Notes: generated by a model not told the origin, from the sequence alone. DNA of 64,000 nt from DIGJ01 sp041821315 (GCA_041821315.1 JBGUEO010000023.1:1-64000); one strand, 5' to 3'. Positions 18,122-27,384 are shown, counted from the stretch's first letter. Program-made: numbers and translations.

Positions 18122-19393
18122 TTAGAATATTTTTTGACCGGAAACATATTTTCCTACAACATTACGCTCATCCGAGAGGTAAATCATTCGTTCCACTCTC
18201 TCTTTCACCGTTAGTTGTTGCGGATGTAATAAATTGGAATCATCCAACACAACTGCATCAAACTCATAGTCTTGCTCAAAACTCCCTACTTTTCCAAAAA
18301 AGGCTCCGCCTCCCAGTGTTCCTAAGTAAAATGCCTCCTCAAACGTTAGTGGAACTAAGGAATCATCAAACAGCCTCCAGCGAAGTTTTGAAGATTGAAT
18401 TGCATCTGCCATTATTTTTAATATAGAAATGGATGCTCCTCCTGCTATATCGGTTCCCAATCCTACGTTCATATTTCGATCCAGATAGGTTCTTACTGGT
18501 GCAACTCCAGATGCCAAGTTGGTATTTGATTGTGGGCAGTGTGCAATAAATACTTCGTTTTCCCTCATCCTCTCTATCTCTTCCTCACTAGAAGATACAC
18601 AATGTGCCATAATCGTTTTGCATGCTCCCCCAAATAATTCAAATTGGTCATAGGCATCTCCATAAAACGCAGAAGTTGGGCAAAGCTCTTTTACCCATGC
18701 AATTTCTCCCTGGTTCTCTGACAAATGAGACTGCAGCGGTAACTTATATTTTTTTTGTATCTTGCTTAATTTTTTCATTAAATCATCTGAACAGGTTGGA
18801 ATAAAGCGTGGTGTTAAGATTGGTTTTGTATTTTTATAAATAGATTCCACTTTCTCAATCCATTCTACCGTAGCCTCTGCCGATTCTTGGGAACTTTTCT
18901 CACAAAGATAATCTGGCGCATTTCGATCCATATTTACTTTACCCACCATTGTCTTTAGCCCTGTTTTCTCAAGTTCATCCATAAGAAGGATGGTAGCTTC
19001 TACATGCAAGGTTGCAAAAATACAAGCCCTCGTTGTCGCACTTTTTTTTAAATCACTGACAAAAATACCATATGCACGTTTTGCATATTCCAAATCACAG
19101 TACTTTGATTCTTCTGGAAATGTATTGGTATTTAACCAATCGAGCAGTTCCAAATCCATTCCCAACCCGCGAAATGCATATTGTGGTGCATGTACATGCA
19201 TATCTGTGAGTCCTGGAATAATAATCTTATCCGTATAATCTACTATTTTTAAATCTGCGTATTTTTCTGGTAAAGCATGATAAGTTCCTTGTGATTTTCC
19301 ATTCACGCAAACAAGGTAACCATCTTCCATAACTTCCATTGTTTTCCTGTCTTTACTATAACAAATACTTCCCTTTAATATAAAATCTTTCAT
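18122..19393 (-). CDS. guaD: Guanine deaminase
   Basis: A TTG at 19408 is in frame, but GGAGG stands 8 bases before the ATG at 19393, so this start is preferred (423 residues). The protein is an amidohydrolase-fold guanine deaminase: PGLTDMHVHAPQY (metal-binding HxH), LQSHLSEN, MAHCV, HCPQSN and GLGTDIAGG (metal Asp). It converts guanine to xanthine and ammonia, which supplies the substrate of the downstream xanthine dehydrogenase. It has its own promoter (19582-19609) and purine riboswitch (19445-19555), separate from those of xdhA. No clear terminator is seen between guaD and the xdh promoter. Confidence 0.95.
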   Translation of the reverse strand: MKDFILKGSICYSKDRKTMEVMEDGYLVCVNGKSQGTYHALPEKYADLKIVDYTDKIIIPGLTDMHVHAPQYAFRGLGMDLELLDWLNTNTFPEESKYCDLEYAKRAYGIFVSDLKKSATTRACIFATLHVEATILLMDELEKTGLKTMVGKVNMDRNAPDYLCEKSSQESAEATVEWIEKVESIYKNTKPILTPRFIPTCSDDLMKKLSKIQKKYKLPLQSHLSENQGEIAWVKELCPTSAFYGDAYDQFELFGGACKTIMAHCVSSSEEEIERMRENEVFIAHCPQSNTNLASGVAPVRTYLDRNMNVGLGTDIAGGASISILKIMADAIQSSKLRWRLFDDSLVPLTFEEAFYLGTLGGGAFFGKVGSFEQDYEFDAVVLDDSNLLHPQQLTVKERVERMIYLSDERNVVGKYVSGQKIF

Positions 19394-19444
19394 CCTTTCA
19401 CCCTCCAATACAATTTGCAGACAATCGGGTCACAGTAAATCAGC

Positions 19445-19555
19445 AAAAAACTACCCTAAACCATTGCCTGTTTCCCCTAGTCGATGGGGATTTATAGGCA
19501 ACTATTTACGGTAGTTGGTAGAGACATTCATCCAATTATGAACCTATATAAATCC
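19445..19555 (-). promoter_or_regulatory. Variant purine riboswitch with built-in terminator, predicted ON switch, upstream of guaD
   Basis: Minus strand, aptamer 19555 to 19488. P1 is GGATTTATA with TATAAATCC; P2 closes a six-base L2 (AATTGG); J2/3 is GTCTCTAC (C at the usual U48); P3 closes L3 CCGTAAA; J3/1 is CC, i.e. C74 kept but C in place of A73. J1/2 reads TAG instead of TAA. The terminator pairs 19516-19486 with 19477-19450 (AACTACC with GGTAGTT, TTGCC with GGCAA, CCCC with GGGG) and ends in T6 (19450-19445). As in the xdhA leader it consumes P3 and P1, so binding should switch guaD on. Confidence 0.85.
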
Positions 19556-19581
19556 ATTTTTTATTTCATTTCTATACTTTT

Positions 19582-19609
19582 ATTATAACCGCAATCCATA
19601 AAAAGTCAA
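19582..19609 (-). promoter_or_regulatory. Sigma-A promoter of guaD
   Basis: TTGACT (19604-19609) and TATAAT (19582-19587), spacer 16 bp, minus strand. It lies directly before the variant purine aptamer. Confidence 0.78.
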
Positions 19610-19616
19610 CTATATG

Positions 19617-20609
19617 TTACTCGTTCTTCCCCTGTTCTATATAGGTACGATCCATAATAAATCGATTGTCCATACTCTTCATAATATCTTTGATCTGCAC
19701 TTCCTTAAAAATACTGTCATAATAAAGGTTTAATATTCTATTATCGGTAAAACACAAAATCACTGGACGAAGTATATTACTTTTATTTTCTGTAATTACA
19801 ACTCCTTTTTCTCCATTTGTTAATTCGACACAAATGCCAGGTGCTAGTATATTGATACTATCAATAAGTCCCCACACTGCTTCTTTTGAAAATCCATGTT
19901 GCAACTCCATAAGATAACGAATTGCTTCTACCTCAGACTGTGGCTCTTCGTCGAGCTTCATCGCAGTCAGATTATCGTAAAAATAAGCAACCAGAAGAAT
20001 TTCAGCCAGCAGGCTTACTTCTATATCATTTTTATTATTCTCCATTGCTTTTAATTTGTACTTCATCTGCGTAATAATTTTTTTCACTTCTTCGTCTAAC
20101 TTATACGTATCGAATTGACAATCATGTAAAAGGGCAGCCATGATTAATTTAATTTGTTCCTGATTTGTCATGTGCATATGATTTGAAATCAATGCAACTA
20201 AAATAGCTGTATTAATCGAATGTTTATAGATAGCATCTTCTTTACTTCTAATATTTTGCATAAAATTTAGTTTATGTGCCACATGTCCATAATTTTTCAT
20301 GATATCACTCACGAATGTTGGTAGAGAAGTCGCACGTTTCCCTGTTTCAATTGCTTTGAATATTTCTTTTAATGAAAAAACTGCCATTGTCTGAAACCGT
20401 TCAAACGCAATATCTTCTTCTGTCATTGGCGGAAGCGGCTCCGCAGATTCCAAAATATAGATACCAATTAATCCAAAATTTTTAATACTATAAACTCCTT
20501 GCATACTAAGTTTTGTATTCCGCTCAAATAGCAAAACCCCATTTTTGTTGTAAATCGGTCTTGCTAGACGCATTCCCGTTTTTAACTCATTCGTCCTCAC
20601 AAACAACAT
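19617..20609 (-). CDS. Degenerate HD-GYP-like domain protein
   Basis: 330 residues, cytoplasmic. The N-terminal part (MLFVRTNELKTGMRLARPIYN...GVLLF) is the short beta domain typical before HD-GYP phosphodiesterases. The HD part shows YKHSINTAIL (His) and AALLHDC (HD, about residue 163), but the HHE and GYP motifs needed for cyclic-di-GMP hydrolysis are not visible. It is therefore probably an inactive or altered HD domain. It is the third gene in a unit with the helicase and HAD phosphatase genes, 13 bp after the latter, with GGAGG before the ATG. Confidence 0.75.
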   Translation of the reverse strand: MLFVRTNELKTGMRLARPIYNKNGVLLFERNTKLSMQGVYSIKNFGLIGIYILESAEPLPPMTEEDIAFERFQTMAVFSLKEIFKAIETGKRATSLPTFVSDIMKNYGHVAHKLNFMQNIRSKEDAIYKHSINTAILVALISNHMHMTNQEQIKLIMAALLHDCQFDTYKLDEEVKKIITQMKYKLKAMENNKNDIEVSLLAEILLVAYFYDNLTAMKLDEEPQSEVEAIRYLMELQHGFSKEAVWGLIDSINILAPGICVELTNGEKGVVITENKSNILRPVILCFTDNRILNLYYDSIFKEVQIKDIMKSMDNRFIMDRTYIEQGKNE

Positions 20610-20622
20610 TTATCCACTCCTC

Positions 20623-21276
20623 CTAGATTAAATAATTTAGAATTTCTTCTGGTTTTTCTATAATTGCCTGGGGTGAAAAAGCTTCTAATTCCTCTCTTTT
20701 ACGAAATCCCCAAAGTACTCCAATTGTAGACATTTTAGCTGCCATTCCATTTTTCATATCAACATTTGTATCCCCCACATAGATACATTGATTGGGCATG
20801 AATCCAAGCTCCTTTGCTGCCGCAATGGTACTGGCGGGATCCGGTTTCTTAGGGAATCCTTCCTTATGACCTACGATGATATCAAAATAGTCTCTTCCAA
20901 ATAATGATTCCACTACATCAATAGAACGAAGATGTGGCTTATTGGAGATTACCCCTATTTTGATTCCTCTACTCTTTAGTGCACCCAGCATTTCTTTGAT
21001 TCCAGGAAAAGGGGTTACATGATACGTGCAATCCAGTTCAAAAAACTTTTTATATTCAGAATAAGCCATTTCAAATAAGCTACAATCTTCATCTCCAGAA
21101 GCCTTGAGTGCTCTTTTTATCAAAGTATCTGCACCATCTCCTGCAAAATAATTATATTTTTCTACTGGCTGCGGTCTAAGCCCGACCATTTCAAGTGCCT
21201 TGTTCCCAGCAACTGCTATCGACTCTACCGTATCTGCTAAGGTGCCATCAAGGTCAAATAGTACACATTTAATCAT
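20623..21276 (-). CDS. HAD-superfamily hydrolase, phosphoglycolate-phosphatase-like
   Basis: 217 residues, the usual size for the Gph/PpaX group. Motif I is FDLDGTLADT (nucleophile Asp in the first ten residues), motif II VISNKPH, motif III the Lys in PKKPDP, and motif IV YVGDTNVDMKNG. The cap is of the C1 helical type. Likely hydrolyses a small phosphomonoester such as 2-phosphoglycolate, a product of DNA 3'-end repair, which would fit the helicase gene upstream. The start overlaps the helicase gene's end by 8 bp. Confidence 0.88.
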   Translation of the reverse strand: MIKCVLFDLDGTLADTVESIAVAGNKALEMVGLRPQPVEKYNYFAGDGADTLIKRALKASGDEDCSLFEMAYSEYKKFFELDCTYHVTPFPGIKEMLGALKSRGIKIGVISNKPHLRSIDVVESLFGRDYFDIIVGHKEGFPKKPDPASTIAAAKELGFMPNQCIYVGDTNVDMKNGMAAKMSTIGVLWGFRKREELEAFSPQAIIEKPEEILNYLI

Positions 21277-23617
21277 TTGTATTCCTCCAAAATTCTTTTG
21301 CTATCTCTCGCATTGAATACTCGTTTACAAATTGGTTTGGAAACCATTCTCTAGGAAACAATCGCGTATATTGCCAATTACTAAAACGCTCATCCAAAAG
21401 CAAAATAACTCCTTTATCCTCGGCTGTACGAATTACTCTTCCTGCTGATTGTAACACTTTATTCATACCATTGTAAAGATAGGCATAATCAAAACCAGCA
21501 CCTTTTTTTTCTTGATAATAATTTCGAAATAATTCTCGTTCATTGCAAACCATTGGAATTCCTGTACCAACAATAATAGCTCCAATTAAGCGATCATTTT
21601 TCAGATCAATGCCTTCACCAAAAATCCCACCCATGACACAAAATCCAATCTGTGTTTTTATGCTTTCTTCCGAAAAATGAGAAAGAAACTCTTCTTTTCC
21701 CTCTTCACTCATTCCCTGTGTTTGCATATGAAGTTCCACATCTTCGCTCTCTTTCATATAAGCAGCTACCTGACAAATCATTTGATAAGAAGAGAAAAAG
21801 ACAAAATAATTTCCCTTCTTAGCGGTCGATAATCGTTCAATATACGTTGCAATTTTTTGAAACATTGATTCATTTCGGCTCTTGTATTTTGTACTGACAT
21901 CGGATGCAATCATAAGTAACTTTTTATTAACATCAAATGGTGAAGGGGCATACATTTCATAATCATCTTTGGTACCGCCTAATTGTTCCTTATAATATTG
22001 TATCGGCAATAAGGTTGCAGAAAAAAAGATTGCGCTCTTTCCCTTTTCCAAATAATACATAAGTTTTTGTGAAGGATCCATACAATTTAATGTCATGCCA
22101 AACCTTGTATTATCTTCATAGTCGGTATAGACTACATAGCGATCATCCATTTCTTCATAAATAGAAAGAAAATGACGAATATCAAAATATAAATTAAGTA
22201 CAATATCCCGATCCAAAAGATTTGGCATTCCCTGTAAAAATTCATCAAAAAATGTCATAGCACGCATCAAATGAAAGGCAAACATCTGTATATCCGAAAC
22301 AACCTCAAATTCATCACAAGCTCGCTTAAATTCAAGTAAATCATGATTGCAAGTGGCAAGCGCCTGCTCTAATTTTTTATGATAAGGCTTTATGATTGCC
22401 TTGACTTCCAAGAAATCACGTTTTGACAACCTAGCGCTATACATCTTTCTTGCTCGTTCTACCAGATTGTGTGCTTCATCAATTAAAAACACAAAGTCCT
22501 GCTTCTTTTCCGATGCAAAAAAACGACGTAAATGAGCATTTGGATCAAACGCATAGTTATAATCACAGATTACTGCATCTGCCCAATTCGTAGTATCCAG
22601 ACACATTTCAAACGGACATACACTGTACTTTTTTGCATATTCTAAAATAAGCTCCCGGCTAATTTGATTTTGTGAGGTAAGCAAATCATAAACAGCATCG
22701 TTTACTCTATCATAATGACCACTGGCACGTTCACACTCTTTTGGATTACAAGTACATTTGTCGTAAATACAAATTTTTTCTTTTGCAGTTATTGTCACCA
22801 CTTTTAGAAACATCCCTTTCTCAACTAAGAGAGATATGGTGTCTTGTGCTACAGTTCTTGCAATGGTCTTTGCTGTCAAATAAAAAATTTTTTCAACCTC
22901 ACCTTCTCCCATTGCTTTCACTGCTGGAAACAAGGTAGAAATCGTCTTACCTACCCCCGTAGGTGCTTCGATGTACAACTTTTTGTTACGAATAATGCTG
23001 CGATACACTCCTGCTACTAAATCTCTTTGACCTTCTCGATAAGGGAATGGAAATTCAATTTGTTTAATCGATGCATTGCGTTGTTTTTTCCATTGATATT
23101 GCCAATTTGCCCATTTTGAATACTCTTTAATTAAACCATCAAACCAAATTTTCAATTCATTAAATGAATACATGTGATGAAAATATTTACAAACTTCAGT
23201 ATCTAAATTACAATATGTCATTTGAATATCGATTGTTTCCAACTCTTTCTCTCTTGCATAAATGTAAGCATAACATTTTGCCTGTGCCAAATGTACAAAA
23301 ATAGGTTCCTTGATGTATTCCAAATCCATATACATTCCCTTAATTTCATCAATACAAGTTCCATCTATGATTCCGTCTGCTCTTCCCTCAATACAAAGAG
23401 AAAAGGCATCTCCTTCAAAGTCAAGTGGTATCGTAATAGACAACGGTACTTCTGCCTGATAATTCCCTCCTTTTGACTTTTGTATTTTTTTATGAATTCT
23501 TGTTCCCTCCTGGCAAGCAGTTGCATCACTTATTCCATTCCTTGAAGTATCTATATCACCCGAACGCATGATAAATTCCACTAAATTGCGAACTGAAATT
23601 TTAATATCCTGGCTCAT
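21269..23617 (-). CDS. PD-(D/E)XK nuclease-like domain fused to a DinG/XPD-type iron-sulfur helicase
   Basis: A GTG at 23629 overlaps the AGGAGG; the ATG at 23617 (MSQDIKISVRN) is the better start, giving 782 residues. The N-terminal 170 residues resemble a RecB/Cas4-type nuclease fold: GRADGIIDG then DEIKG give the D...ExK pattern. The helicase part starts near residue 195 with PYREGQRDL, Walker A EAPTGVGKT, the DEAH box (FLIDEAHN) and a C-terminal motif with AGRVIRT. Four cysteines between Walker A and DEAH (CIYDKC...C and CPFEMC region) suggest the XPD/DinG iron-sulfur cluster. Probably a 5'-3' DNA helicase in repair. First gene of an operon with the HAD and HD genes. Confidence 0.85.
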   Translation of the reverse strand: MSQDIKISVRNLVEFIMRSGDIDTSRNGISDATACQEGTRIHKKIQKSKGGNYQAEVPLSITIPLDFEGDAFSLCIEGRADGIIDGTCIDEIKGMYMDLEYIKEPIFVHLAQAKCYAYIYAREKELETIDIQMTYCNLDTEVCKYFHHMYSFNELKIWFDGLIKEYSKWANWQYQWKKQRNASIKQIEFPFPYREGQRDLVAGVYRSIIRNKKLYIEAPTGVGKTISTLFPAVKAMGEGEVEKIFYLTAKTIARTVAQDTISLLVEKGMFLKVVTITAKEKICIYDKCTCNPKECERASGHYDRVNDAVYDLLTSQNQISRELILEYAKKYSVCPFEMCLDTTNWADAVICDYNYAFDPNAHLRRFFASEKKQDFVFLIDEAHNLVERARKMYSARLSKRDFLEVKAIIKPYHKKLEQALATCNHDLLEFKRACDEFEVVSDIQMFAFHLMRAMTFFDEFLQGMPNLLDRDIVLNLYFDIRHFLSIYEEMDDRYVVYTDYEDNTRFGMTLNCMDPSQKLMYYLEKGKSAIFFSATLLPIQYYKEQLGGTKDDYEMYAPSPFDVNKKLLMIASDVSTKYKSRNESMFQKIATYIERLSTAKKGNYFVFFSSYQMICQVAAYMKESEDVELHMQTQGMSEEGKEEFLSHFSEESIKTQIGFCVMGGIFGEGIDLKNDRLIGAIIVGTGIPMVCNERELFRNYYQEKKGAGFDYAYLYNGMNKVLQSAGRVIRTAEDKGVILLLDERFSNWQYTRLFPREWFPNQFVNEYSMREIAKEFWRNTND

Positions 23618-23654
23618 GTGATAGTTCACCTCCTATATTCCCAAACACAAAACA

Positions 23655-23697
23655 GGATTGCTACAAAATATATCAATCCTTTATTTTGTAACAATCC
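23655..23697 (-). terminator. Terminator after the DUF2225 gene
   Basis: 15-bp stem with one mismatch pair: 23655-23669 with 23683-23697 (GGATTG.TACAAAAT and complement). It lies just past the DUF2225 stop on the minus strand and is followed there by a moderately T-rich stretch. Confidence 0.7.
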
Positions 23698-23703
23698 CTA
23701 CTT

Positions 23704-24546
23704 TTAATTACTTTCGTTTTCTTTCATAATATCTTTCAATTCTCTCGCTTTTGCCTTAATACGCTCGCTCGCCTGCCTAGAAGTAATTACACGCGATATA
23801 AAACGATTTGCCTCTTCATAATTACCACTTCTTCTAGCCAAATCTGCAACTAAATAGGTCGCCGTATTCTCGTCCATTCCACAAATTGGAAATTGTTCTT
23901 TCATAAATGCAGCCGAAAAACCTTCATATGCATTTTTAATAAACTCATCTTCTTCTTTTTTGAGTTTTTCCAAACTCTTCTCGCGATCTTTCGCATCTTT
24001 TGGCAAGTTCTCTGCCTTTCCTCTGCACATCCACGCAAGTTTTAAGCAAGTATAGGCACGCTCACTTGTCTTTCCATGTTTTACTACCGTATTTAACAAC
24101 GCAAGTTTATGTCTGGCAATTGCATCATCATAGCTATAGAAGTCACCTTTGTCATTCATTCCCTTAAAATTAGCAGAAATTTGCTCACGTATCAATTTGC
24201 TCTGTCCAGATGTCATATACGTAAAGAAACGATTAAGTGCAGCATATCCACACTTTGGGCAAACAATTGCATCATACTTGAGCGCATCCACAAGCTGATA
24301 TTTGGGACGTAAATCCGTATCTGCAGACATAAGTTTTACTTTTCCTGTGCGAACCGTCTTTGCTTTAAACTCATTGTCACAAACAGGGCAAGTATAGGTT
24401 TTATCAAATAAAATATCAGCTTCTCTAACTTTTGGTTTTTCTTCTTTTTCTTTTTTTAATTTTTCATCTTTTGATTGTTTTTCATAAATATCAACATCTT
24501 TAAGTTTACTCAAGCCAAACGACTCAAGTCCTGAAAAAATACCCAT
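23704..24546 (-). CDS. DUF2225 family zinc-ribbon protein
   Basis: 280 residues, no signal peptide. A charged Lys/Glu-rich stretch (about 18-42) is followed by a putative zinc ribbon: CPVC near residue 54 and CPKCGYAA near residue 97. The rest is helical with TPR-like spacing (KLALLNTVVKHGKTSERAYTCLKLAWMCR). This matches DUF2225 (PF09986), a Firmicutes family without a settled function. It follows glnS by 3 bp and is surely cotranscribed with it. Confidence 0.8.
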   Translation of the reverse strand: MGIFSGLESFGLSKLKDVDIYEKQSKDEKLKKEKEEKPKVREADILFDKTYTCPVCDNEFKAKTVRTGKVKLMSADTDLRPKYQLVDALKYDAIVCPKCGYAALNRFFTYMTSGQSKLIREQISANFKGMNDKGDFYSYDDAIARHKLALLNTVVKHGKTSERAYTCLKLAWMCRGKAENLPKDAKDREKSLEKLKKEEDEFIKNAYEGFSAAFMKEQFPICGMDENTATYLVADLARRSGNYEEANRFISRVITSRQASERIKAKARELKDIMKENESN

Positions 24547-24549
24547 TGA

Positions 24550-26250
24550 TTACTTTCCTCCCCGAGCAGGCTTATATGAGCTCTTTTGTGATACAATTCG
24601 ATTAAATACTAAGTGCTCCTTTGTGGAATCTTTGCAATCTACGCAAAAATACCCGTGGCGCAAAAATTGAAAGCTATCATATGCAACTGCATCTTTTAGT
24701 TCTGGCTCAACATAACATTTTTTTAATATCGTCAAAGAATTAGGATTAACATTTACACTTCCATCTTCGTTATAAACTCCCTTTTCTTCATCCACTATAT
24801 TTTCATAAAGGCGAACTTCCGCTTCCAGTGCTGTCGCCGCATCAACCCAATGAATCGTTCCTTTTACCTTTCTTCCAGTAAATCCACTACCGCTCTTTGT
24901 CTCTTTATCATATGTGCAATGCACCTCTACTACCCGTCCTGACTCATCGGTAATATAATCGGTACAGGTTACAAAATATGCATGCATAAGACGAACTTCA
25001 TTCCCTGGGAACAAACGGAAATATTTCTTTGGTGGCTCAATCATGAAGTCGTCACGATCAATGTATAACTCACGTCCAAACGAAATTTGGCGGTTTCCAA
25101 GTTCTTCGTTTTCCTGATTATTAGGCATTTCAAGGTACTCTCTTTGACCCTCTGGATAGTTTGTAATAACTAGTTTAATTGGATCAAGCACCGCTAACAT
25201 TCTAGGTTTTTTTAATTTCAAATCTTCACGGATACAATATTCAAGCATTGCATAGTCAACCGAACTATTTGCCTTGGATACACCAACTAATTCCATAAAC
25301 ATTCGAATCGATTCTTTTGTAAATCCACGTCGCCTAAGTGCCGCAATCGAAACCAATCTTGGATCATCCCAACCATCCACAATCTTATCTTCTACTAGTT
25401 TTTTAATATACCGCTTACCCGTAACTACATTGGTTAAATAAAGCTTTGCAAATTCGATTTGTCTTGGAGGATATTCATATGCTAACTCTCTTACAACCCA
25501 ATCATATAATGGTCTATGGTCTTCAAATTCCAACGTGCAAATAGAATGGCTGATTCCTTCAATTGCGTCTTCAATCGGATGTGCAAAATCATACATTGGA
25601 TATACACACCATTTATCTCCTGTGTTGTGGTGTTTCATTTTACTTACTCGATAAATGATAGGATCTCTCATATTAATGTTTGGAGAACTCATATCAATTT
25701 TAGCACGTAATACTTTTGAACCATCCGCAAACTCCCCATCCTTCATACGTGTAAATAAATCTACATTTTCCTCTACACTACGATTTCTATAAGGACTGTT
25801 TTTACCTGGCTCCTTTAGTGTACCTCTATATTCCCTAATTTCATCTGCCGATAACTCACAAACATATGCCTTCCCCTTTTGAATCAGTTTCATAGCAGCT
25901 TCATACATTTTATCAAAATAATCAGAAGCAAAAAACAAATGATCTTTAAAGTCAGCACCAAGCCATTCGACATCAGCTTGAATGGATTCAACAAATTCCA
26001 TCTTTTCTTTCGTTGGGTTTGTATCATCAAATCGCAAGTTGAATGTTCCACCATATTTTTTTGCAAGTCCACTATTTAATAAAATCGACTTTGCATGTCC
26101 AATATGCAAGTACCCGTTTGGTTCAGGTGGAAATCTCGTTACAATATTTTTACAATTTCCTTCTGCCAAATCCTTTTCTATCATCTGTTCTATAAAATTT
26201 TTTGAGACAACCTCTTTTTCCAATAAGGAATTTTCATGTTCCATTTCCAT
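24550..26250 (-). CDS. glnS: Glutaminyl-tRNA synthetase
   Basis: An in-frame ATG at 26283 has no Shine-Dalgarno; the ATG at 26250, 10 bases after GGAGG, is chosen (566 residues). Class I signature PEPNGYLHIGHAKS (HIGH motif) lies near residue 30; the family landmark EGWDDPR-like segment reads DGWDDPRL. The KMSKS-like loop, MSKRK in E. coli GlnRS, reads VTGKR here. The beta-barrel anticodon-binding domains end near the C-terminus. It charges tRNA-Gln with glutamine in the cytoplasm. I found no T-box leader in the 130 bp upstream. Cotranscribed with the DUF2225 gene. Confidence 0.95.
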   Translation of the reverse strand: MEMEHENSLLEKEVVSKNFIEQMIEKDLAEGNCKNIVTRFPPEPNGYLHIGHAKSILLNSGLAKKYGGTFNLRFDDTNPTKEKMEFVESIQADVEWLGADFKDHLFFASDYFDKMYEAAMKLIQKGKAYVCELSADEIREYRGTLKEPGKNSPYRNRSVEENVDLFTRMKDGEFADGSKVLRAKIDMSSPNINMRDPIIYRVSKMKHHNTGDKWCVYPMYDFAHPIEDAIEGISHSICTLEFEDHRPLYDWVVRELAYEYPPRQIEFAKLYLTNVVTGKRYIKKLVEDKIVDGWDDPRLVSIAALRRRGFTKESIRMFMELVGVSKANSSVDYAMLEYCIREDLKLKKPRMLAVLDPIKLVITNYPEGQREYLEMPNNQENEELGNRQISFGRELYIDRDDFMIEPPKKYFRLFPGNEVRLMHAYFVTCTDYITDESGRVVEVHCTYDKETKSGSGFTGRKVKGTIHWVDAATALEAEVRLYENIVDEEKGVYNEDGSVNVNPNSLTILKKCYVEPELKDAVAYDSFQFLRHGYFCVDCKDSTKEHLVFNRIVSQKSSYKPARGGK

Positions 26251-26386
26251 GGTTGTTTCTCCTCCTTCGGTCATAAATGGCATTTATATAATATATTATC
26301 ACAATTTGTCCTATTTAAAAACCCCTAATTTCAGATAAATAACGGCATTTTTAATTACACGTGTTGTCACTTTTTAAGACATTGAA

Positions 26387-26413
26387 AAAAAGAGGTCTTT
26401 TAAACCTCTTTTT
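26387..26413 (-). terminator. Terminator after the SleB-like gene
   Basis: Stem AAAAAGAGGT (26387-26396) with ACCTCTTTTT (26404-26413), 7-base loop, with T/A tracts on both sides. Separates the cell-wall hydrolase gene from glnS. Confidence 0.8.
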
Positions 26414-26431
26414 CTTTTTGTTTCACACTAC

Positions 26432-27184
26432 TTATTTGAATTGATGATTCGCTATGGTTAGTCTCGCTTTTCTTACACGTCCACTAAAATATAAATAGCT
26501 TTTCATGTTAATTTTTTTATCTTTATATGTTGTTTGCTTCGTACCCGATAATGCTTCTTTTGCTGCTTTAATACAAGCTTTTTCATTTTTCGAAGTAAAT
26601 TTTCCATCATCATATTCGTTTAATGCCTTTGCAAGTGCACCGTTTCTTGCTGGACCAAACTGATATTTTTGATAGATTACTGATTTTATTGTATTTGGAA
26701 ATGACTTTGATTCCATACGATTTACGACAACGATACCAACTGCCACTTTTCCCGCATATGGTTCTCCATTTGCTTCACATGAGATCAGCGCTGCAAGCAA
26801 GCGAAGTTCTGCTTTCGTATAGGTTACCTGTTCCGTTTTTTTCGCTTTTTTTTCAGTACTTGCTTTCGTAGTACTTGCTTTCGTAGTAGTTTCTTTTTTA
26901 ACTTTTGTTTCTTTTAAAGCTGAGTCCGAAGATTCCTCTTCTTTTCCTTCACTATCCGTTAACTCTTCTACTGGTTCTGTTACTTCTGATTCCTTACTTG
27001 TTTCTATTGTCTGTGTTGTATCTTCTGTTTCAATAAGATTCGTATCTGACGCTTGTGTAATTACGTCTGTAGCAGTTGTCTCCGTTATTTGCTCTGTTAC
27101 TTCAGCAGCATATGTGTGAATACCAACTGTTCCACTCACTAAAACGCAAGCAAGTAAACACAACATTAAGTTTCTGAGTTTCAT
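26432..27184 (-). CDS. Secreted cell-wall hydrolase, SleB/CwlJ family
   Basis: The ATG at 27184 follows AAGGAG by 7 bases and is preferred to an upstream in-frame ATG at 27223; the protein has 250 residues. Signal peptide about 1-27 (cleavage near TYAA), then a Thr/Glu-rich, low-complexity region (about 28-115), then a C-terminal Hydrolase_2 domain. The domain contains LLAALISCEANGEPYAGKVAVG with the catalytic-type Glu, and a C-terminal YLYFSGR segment. Family members are lytic transglycosylases of spore cortex or vegetative wall. The acidic linker suggests spacing from the cell surface. Own promoter at 27234-27261. Confidence 0.88.
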   Translation of the reverse strand: MKLRNLMLCLLACVLVSGTVGIHTYAAEVTEQITETTATDVITQASDTNLIETEDTTQTIETSKESEVTEPVEELTDSEGKEEESSDSALKETKVKKETTTKASTTKASTEKKAKKTEQVTYTKAELRLLAALISCEANGEPYAGKVAVGIVVVNRMESKSFPNTIKSVIYQKYQFGPARNGALAKALNEYDDGKFTSKNEKACIKAAKEALSGTKQTTYKDKKINMKSYLYFSGRVRKARLTIANHQFK

Positions 27185-27233
27185 AAACAATCTCCTTAAC
27201 AATCTGTTAAACTTAATTAACATTTATGTAACA

Positions 27234-27261
27234 ATTATAACACATAGTTATTAAAAATCAA
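27234..27261 (-). promoter_or_regulatory. Promoter of the SleB-like gene
   Basis: TTGATT (27256-27261) and TATAAT (27234-27239), spacer 16 bp, minus strand; divergent from the preQ1 riboswitch promoter. Confidence 0.7.
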
Positions 27262-27331
27262 GTAGTTTTGTAACATTTACTTATTTTCTGCTATTTTCCC
27301 GCTTCGCATATGCATTCCAACTTCTTTTAAC

Positions 27332-27360
27332 TTGCAAGTCAAAAAAAAATATGCTATACT
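27332..27360 (+). promoter_or_regulatory. Promoter of the queuosine-salvage operon
   Basis: TTGCAA (27332-27337) and TATACT (27355-27360) with a 17-bp spacer. The predicted transcript start near 27367 precedes the preQ1 aptamer. Confidence 0.75.
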
Positions 27361-27384
27361 TTTTTCGCATGTACAAATCAATAA

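Noticed and set aside
26251..26386. T-box leader before glnS
   Set aside because: No T-box sequence, specifier hairpin or terminator is visible in this stretch; the only strong hairpin belongs to the SleB-like gene.
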